Assembly (NCBI GenBank): GCA_030549495.1
Contig: JAUIRK010000376.1
Location: 651,501 to 715,500, forward strand
Direction: 5' to 3'
Origin: Nectonema munidae
Lineage: Eukaryota; Nematomorpha; Nectonematoida; Nectonematidae
DNA length: 64,000 nt
How positions within the stretch are numbered: position 1 is the stretch's first letter; each line of letters starts with the position of its first letter. The position numbers were made by a program, and so were the translations under genes. Below are positions 58,511-64,000 of the stretch, one piece after another. Under the pieces are notes generated by a model, which saw only the letters and a program-made list of their open reading frames with translations, had not been told where the DNA came from and made no database searches.

Positions 58511-60680
58511 ATTTTTTTCTACTTTACATCATCTTTGCTGCTAAAAAGTCAAAACTGTGATAATGTTTATAATTAACCAGGCGTCATACTTTTTTTCAAG
58601 AAAGTTTTTTCTTATTTTTATTTTAAAAATGTGCCAATAAGAAAATAAAAGGAATTTTTATCAGGAATAACGTCTCATAATTGGAAAAACTATTCCATTA
58701 TATAGTTTTAATATAATAAACCAAAAGTTTTGTGTTGCTGATATACTTGCGTACTTTGCTTGTTTACTTTACATCGGTCAGGCGAAAAATCAAAAGTTAG
58801 AAATAAAGTATCTAATTATTTTTAAAGTTATTTATGAAGAGGATCATTTATATGATTAAAATTCGAACTTATATTAATTTAGCTTTCAAAAAACCAAAAC
58901 TAGAAATTCCAAATAATTGTACTAGACCGGTTTTTTATCTCAATATTGTAATTCAGCAAGGTTATATAACTTATAAAACTATCAACATTAACTTTCTTCC
59001 CTCATTTTAGAAAGATTGCGTACGCTTCACTATTAGATTAGCTAAAGTAGGGTTAGGCACTCCAGGTTTAAAAATTAATTTTAGCTTAAAAGTTTTTGTT
59101 TTTTAAAAATAATGACTTGTAATTAAAGGGCACAGCAATTATCTACATTAAAGCGACCAAAAATGTCATTTTTCGACTCAGTTTTCATGATTAGCGTGTA
59201 AAAAAAGTTTCAGTCAAATTTGCTCTAAAAATAACTCAAGAATTTAATTAATATTATTAAATTAAGACACTGCGTAAATAAAAATAGCCAATTACAAATA
59301 TGGTTAAACCGCCTGACCTATTGTATTAAAAAATATTAACATGAAAGATATTTGTCTTTGACCAATTTTATCTAAATATTATACGGTATATATTTGGTTA
59401 CAAATAAATTAATTAATTGAATACCTAGTTTACTTTGTTCTTCTATATAAATATAATGAAAAAAATTATTATGTATTGTAACAGGTAAAGTTATCTTATA
59501 TATAATAATATTTCACGATTTGCGAACCCATTTTCTTTTACTTTTTCCATTCAAAGTAAAAGAATTTTAGATTAAAAAAGTATTTTCCAAGCTATAAAAT
59601 GTTAACCCGCCTTATTTCTACAGCGCTATCACCTCCTCTAAATTAAATGCCTTCAGGCTCAGTTCATTGACCCATACCTGAACTATAAATTTTCTTACTT
59701 TTTCAATTCCCGCGAGATGTTTCAAAAATTTTAAAAAAAATTTCAACTGAGTTAAAGTACTTTTATAAATAAATGATTTTGTAAAAAATAATTCCATTTT
59801 TTATATAAAAAAAGCTTTGAATTTTCAAAAAGTTGACATTTTTGATTCAAAAATTCTACATCATAACAAAATTATTTTTTTCTAATTTTTACATCATCTT
59901 ATTCAAAATTGCTTAAATAAAAGAATTTTAGCAATTTTGAAAAATATTTATTTTTGATAAATATTTTTTGATTTTAACAATTTTTAAAAAAATTTAGTGT
60001 CAATATTTTCAAATTTTCAACTTTTAAAGAAAATTTATGCGAGAATTTTTTTAACATTTTAAACCATGCGCATCTTAAAGAGCATCCTTTTACCAAGATT
60101 TTTGAATTATTTTTAGTTTTGTAAAAAAATTCAAAAAATTTTTTATAACCCCTTGAACATGATGCACATTTTTGCCATTTTTCACTATATTTTAGCGTGT
60201 AAAATGAAGAATAAAATTTTTTTTCAATTTTTTTTGCGTATTTATAATATATAATTGATATTTAAACATACTACAGTAGAAAAATTTAGAATTTTTTTTT
60301 TTAATTTTTTTGAAAAATTTTGTAAGGTACCTATAAAATTTTTGACAAATTTCAAACTTATCCAATTTTCTATTTTAATATCTCATTTTAAAGGAAATTT
60401 TATACTGCGTAAAAAAATGTAAAAATATTTTAAATTATTTTTTTAAAATACTTTTTTTAGCCTTTGAACTTGAAAAAATGACAAAAAATTCAACTTTGAC
60501 CTCAGAAAAAAATAAAAAATCATTCGATTCATTTCAAACAAATTACATATTTGGAATCAGCGTATCAAACTCTATCAGAATACGCTTTTAAATTTTAATT
60601 TTTTTTTTATTTTTCAATTTTTCAGGTGGCTCAAAATATGACTATCACTTCTCATATATTTAATAAAAAATCAAGTTTTA
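58511..60680. other. Very AT-rich DNA
   Basis: Long A/T runs, especially 59700-60620. No gene, element end or tandem repeat is recognised. Confidence 0.5.
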
Positions 60681-61320
60681 TATATTTTTAGAATCCTCTT
60701 ATCATTCTGAATAACAATATTAGCTTTATTTTACCATAAATCTTTTTATTCAAAAAAATTTATATATATTTGTATATTTTGTATATAGGTGCATAATGTA
60801 CTTATTTTAACCAATCAAAAAAATTCATTTGCATTAAAATATTTTTACATTCTCAATATATCCAATTCAATATGGGAGTACCAATGATTTTTTACAGGAC
60901 CTAGAATCACGGGCACCAAGGATCTTTTACAGGACCTAGAATCACATGGGTACCAATGATCTTTAACTGGACCTAGATTAAAGGTACCAATGATCTTTAA
61001 CAGGACCAAGAATCACGGGGGTACCAATGATCTTTAACTGGACCTAGATTAAAGATACCAATGATCTTTTACACGTCCTAGAATCATTGTACCAATGATC
61101 TTTGACACCTCCTGTTAAAGACCCACGTGATTCTAAGTCCTAATTAAGATCATTGATACCCCTAATATTCATTAAATCTTGAAAATTGATATCGCCCGCA
61201 AAGAAATCCCCGTTTCAAGTTAATTTTCAAAAAAAAATTCTTTTTTAAACAATGCAAAAAATAATTGAATAAACATTGAAATTATTAAATAGAATGATAA
61301 GAGGATTCTAAAAATGTATA
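60681..61320. repeat. Inverted repeats around a minisatellite
   Basis: The arm at 60681-60708 (TTTTTAGAATCCTCTTATCA core) is complementary to 61291-61318 (TGATAAGAGGATTCTAAAAA). Between them lies the minisatellite at 60879-61162. This could be a small transposon whose interior is a tandem array. No target duplication is obvious. Confidence 0.65.
60879..61162. repeat. 34-37 bp minisatellite, ending in an inverted unit
   Basis: About 6.5 units of the form TACCAATGATCTTTAACAGG followed by ACCTAGAATCACGGG. Units alternate between an AGAATCAC type and an AGATTAAA type. At 61110-61160 a further unit lies in reverse (CCTGTTAAAGAC ... GATCATTGATAC), so the array could fold back on itself. Confidence 0.9.
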
Positions 61321-61344
61321 ATACTTATATATTTGTTATGTATA

Positions 61345-61646
61345 TGTGAAGTCTAAATTGCAACAAATAAGGACATTTTAAGTATTGAGAAAACTTGACG
61401 TTAAACATATATCAAAGATATAAGAATTTACCTCATGTACAGATCTCTGGAAATATGATTAATAAGATGTTTATTAACAAATTGAAGTTGAAATAAATAT
61501 ATAAGTAAAAGATGGAAACATTTTAACAAAATTGCAAAGCAATATAAAAGAAAATTTCAACAAAATTTACTTCTTGTGAAGTTGTCTATAAATTGCAATA
61601 AATAAGGAAGTATTGAGAAAACTTGACGTTAAACATATATCAAAGT
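61345..61646. repeat. Direct repeat of ~70 bp, 229 bp apart
   Basis: 61345-61418 and 61574-61646 share AATTGCAA.AAATAAGGA and AGTATTGAGAAAACTTGACG, then TTAAACATATATCAAAG. The spacer is AT-rich. Confidence 0.85.
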
Positions 61647-62557
61647 TTCTCACAATTAAAACATTTTTTCTTTTTGTTTTTTTTATTATTTATTTGATAT
61701 CTAAAATTAAATTATAATATAAAAAATTTTATTCTAGGAAATGTAAACAAAATTTATTTGATTTTATTTTAATATTGTTTTTTTCTTTGCAAATTATAAA
61801 ATCTTTCAAATATACGTGCTTATTCTCTACTTATTATTTCTCTACCATATAAAACATCAAACAAAAAAAGAAAGCTTAAGTGGTAAATAGGTGAAACATT
61901 TATAATGAAGAAAAACTGATACTTATTTTAGTTATAAAAATAAAAAGCTGAAAAGTCTTTGTATAAACAATAGATACTATAATTTTACATAGAATTATTT
62001 AAAATAATCAATTTTTTTAAAACTAATATATAATTTATTTTTAATATATTAAAATATATTTTTTTAACAAATTTATAAAGAAAATATTTTATAAATTAGT
62101 TCGCATAGACATTATTATCAGCATCGAGGTAACAGAAATGGAAGACAAATCCATAAATTTTGACTTATTATCACTAAAATATAATGTTTTTTTAATATAT
62201 ATAACTTTATTTGATTTTTTCTGAATTAGAGACTCGAGTTTTATATGTAAGTAAATTTTCACTCTGTTATCTCTTTTCGTTTATTCGAAATCAGGCTTTA
62301 CTTTTGCAGCTTTTTTTGCAGCTTATTTTACACCTACCCGAAAAATAATAAGTAAAATTTTTTTGTTTTTAATAAAAAATAATTTAAATAGTATAAGATT
62401 AAAAATCTTCATTCTTTTTCTTATAATTTTAGTTCTACAATTTTTTAGGATTGAACGGGTTAATGCCTTCTAAGGTTTGACAAGCACCTAATATGGAACT
62501 ATATATCCCTTAATTTATGTATGTGAGGCGCATCAAACAACCTACAAACTATAAACC
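61647..62557. other. Very AT-rich DNA before the second piggyBac-type copy
   Basis: No gene or repeat is recognised. Confidence 0.5.
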
Positions 62558-62561
62558 TTAA

Positions 62562-64000
62562 CCCTATTAGTGCTGGGCAAAATTTATCCGCAGTGCCCCC
62601 CCCCCCTATTTTTCTCAGATATTAATAACTTTTAATGAATATTTTTAATGTTACATATATATTTCAACTATCCTGAATTCAGTCGTGATGTCCATTTTTT
62701 ATCAAACCTGTCAAAAAATTGATTTATATTTGACAGGTCATCTCAAAAAGGAACTTTTTATTTATATAATTATATAAAGTTTTTTACACATGAATACCCA
62801 TTTTCAAATATGCTGAATTCAGTGGTGATATTCATTTTTTATGAAAATCAATCAAACCTGTCAAAAAATTGATTTATATTTGACAGCTCATCTCAAAAAG
62901 GAACTTTTTATTTAAATAATTATATAAAGTTTTTAACACATGTATACCCATTTTCAAATATGCTGAATTTAGTGGTGATATTCATTTTTTTATGAAAATT
63001 AATCAAATTTGTCAAAAAATTGATCTAAATGTGACAGCTCATCTCAAAAAGGAACTTTTTATCTAAATAATTATATAAGGTTTTTTACACATGTATACCC
63101 ATTTTCAAATATGCTGAATTCAGTGGTGATATTCATTTTTTATGAAAATCAATGAAACTGTCAAAAAATTGATCTAAATGTAACAGCTCATCTCAAAAAG
63201 AACCTTTTTATCTAAATAATTTTATAATGTTTTTTACACATATATACTCATTTTCAGGCATGCTGAATTCAGTGGTGATATTCATTTTTAATGAAAATCA
63301 TTCAAACCTGTCAAAAAAGTGATTTACATATGACATCTCATCTCAAAAACGAAACTTTTTATCTAAATAATTATATAATGTTTTTTACACATATACACCC
63401 ATTTTCAAGCATGCTAAATTCAGCCGTGATATTCATTTTTTTTTTATAAAAATCAATTAAAGTTATCAAAGCATTGATTTATATATGACAGCTCATCTTA
63501 AAAAAGAAACTTTTTATCTAAGTAATAATATAAAGTTTTTTACACATATATACCCATTTTTAAGCACGCGTAATTCAGTGGTGATATTCATTTTTTTATG
63601 AAAATTAATCAAAACTGTCAAAAAATTGATTTAACCCCAAAAGAAAGGATCATGCACGGTTTTTTGAATTAGAGAATTACGTTTAATAGAAAGTATAGGG
63701 AGATGATGAAGTTTACCGTGTATATAGGCATTTTACACACATATACCCATGTTCAACTAGGCTGTGTTTACTGGTTATATTCCTTTTTTTTTTATAAAAA
63801 TTAGTCAAACCTGACAAAATAATTTAAATATTACAGCCCATATCAAAATTAAAATTTTTATTCTTATAAAAAGTTTTTTATACATTTCAAGTATGTAGAA
63901 TTTAATGGTGATGTTCATTTTTTATGAAATCAATAAAACCTGTCAAAAAATTGATTAAACCTGTAAATCAATGTCAAATATATAAACATAAAAATAACTT
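62562..64000. mobile_element. Long non-autonomous piggyBac-type element (copy 2, cut by window end)
   Basis: It begins CCCTATTAGTGCTGGGCAAA after TTAA (62558-62561), the same terminus as copy 1 at 12754. It follows copy 1 to the last base (CAATGTCAAATATATAAACA at 13413 and near 63971). The orientation is the same. Its array 1 has nine units against four in copy 1. Confidence 0.9.
62640..63960. repeat. Tandem ~150-bp units, array 1 (copy 2)
   Basis: GAATTCAGTGGTGAT-type unit starts lie near 62673, 62813, 62962, 63110, 63261, 63413 and 63568, followed by the two divergent units near 63756 and 63895. Spacing is 140-155 bp, rising slightly along the array. Confidence 0.9.

Noticed and set aside
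60879-61162. CRISPR-like array
   Set aside because: Units are contiguous and degenerate without unique spacers, and the window is eukaryotic; it is a minisatellite.

Overview
This is a metazoan nuclear window: very AT-rich, with spliceosomal introns, tRNA-headed SINE-like repeats, LINEs and many hAT, piggyBac and Tigger (pogo) DNA transposons. An arthropod with a transposon-swollen genome, such as a parasitic copepod, would fit, but the species is an inference. I saw no LTR retrovirus, Polinton or other capsid-bearing element.

Host genes are few. (1) At 8.7-10.2 kb on + lie two intronless genes, MED28 (Mediator subunit 28) and PIGX (GPI-mannosyltransferase I subunit). Only 13-58 nt separate the stop of the first from the candidate starts of the second, which looks like a dicistronic unit. 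(2) On - a homolog of actin-binding Rho-activating protein (ABRA/STARS, costars domain) can be assembled from four exons at 38.1, 32.3, 23.5 and 19.4 kb with matching phases. Its three introns (5.7, 8.7 and 4.0 kb) are packed with transposons. (3) At 51.4-51.8 kb on - two unrecognised exons flank a 53-nt intron. (4) At 48.3-48.7 kb on - is an open MOB4/phocein-like segment, probably a truncated copy, abutting a SINE-like tRNA head. (5) At 52.8-54.3 kb on - is a decayed, unrecognised locus with C2H2 finger-like motifs.

Layout: 1-2.7 kb LINE; 3.9-4.3 kb hAT MITE; 4.57-8.40 kb hAT with perfect target duplication and a nested MITE; 8.7-10.2 kb MED28-PIGX; 12.75-16.09 kb long non-autonomous piggyBac-type element with two families of ~150-bp tandem units; 16.5-18.9 kb LINE tail plus related degenerate repeat; 19.3-38.2 kb ABRA gene. 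ABRA intron 3 holds a ZBED-type hAT. Intron 2 holds a Tigger element that was itself hit by a LINE and by another hAT. Intron 1 holds a piggyBac 5' piece, LINE scraps, a hairpin MITE and a hAT. Beyond that: 38.7-41.0 kb hAT; 41.8-42.2 kb MITE; 42.6-44.3 kb old LINE; 45.2-46.5 kb LINE scrap and MITEs; 49.2-50.3 kb decayed piggyBac transposase; 56.6-58.5 kb another copy of the degenerate repeat; 60.7-61.6 kb minisatellite inside inverted repeats; 62.56-64 kb second copy of the piggyBac-type element, cut by the window end, with five more tandem units than the first.

The DNA is mostly a stratified transposon deposit around a handful of genes. Exact 8-bp target duplications let five hAT insertions be bounded to the base, and nesting gives a relative insertion order.
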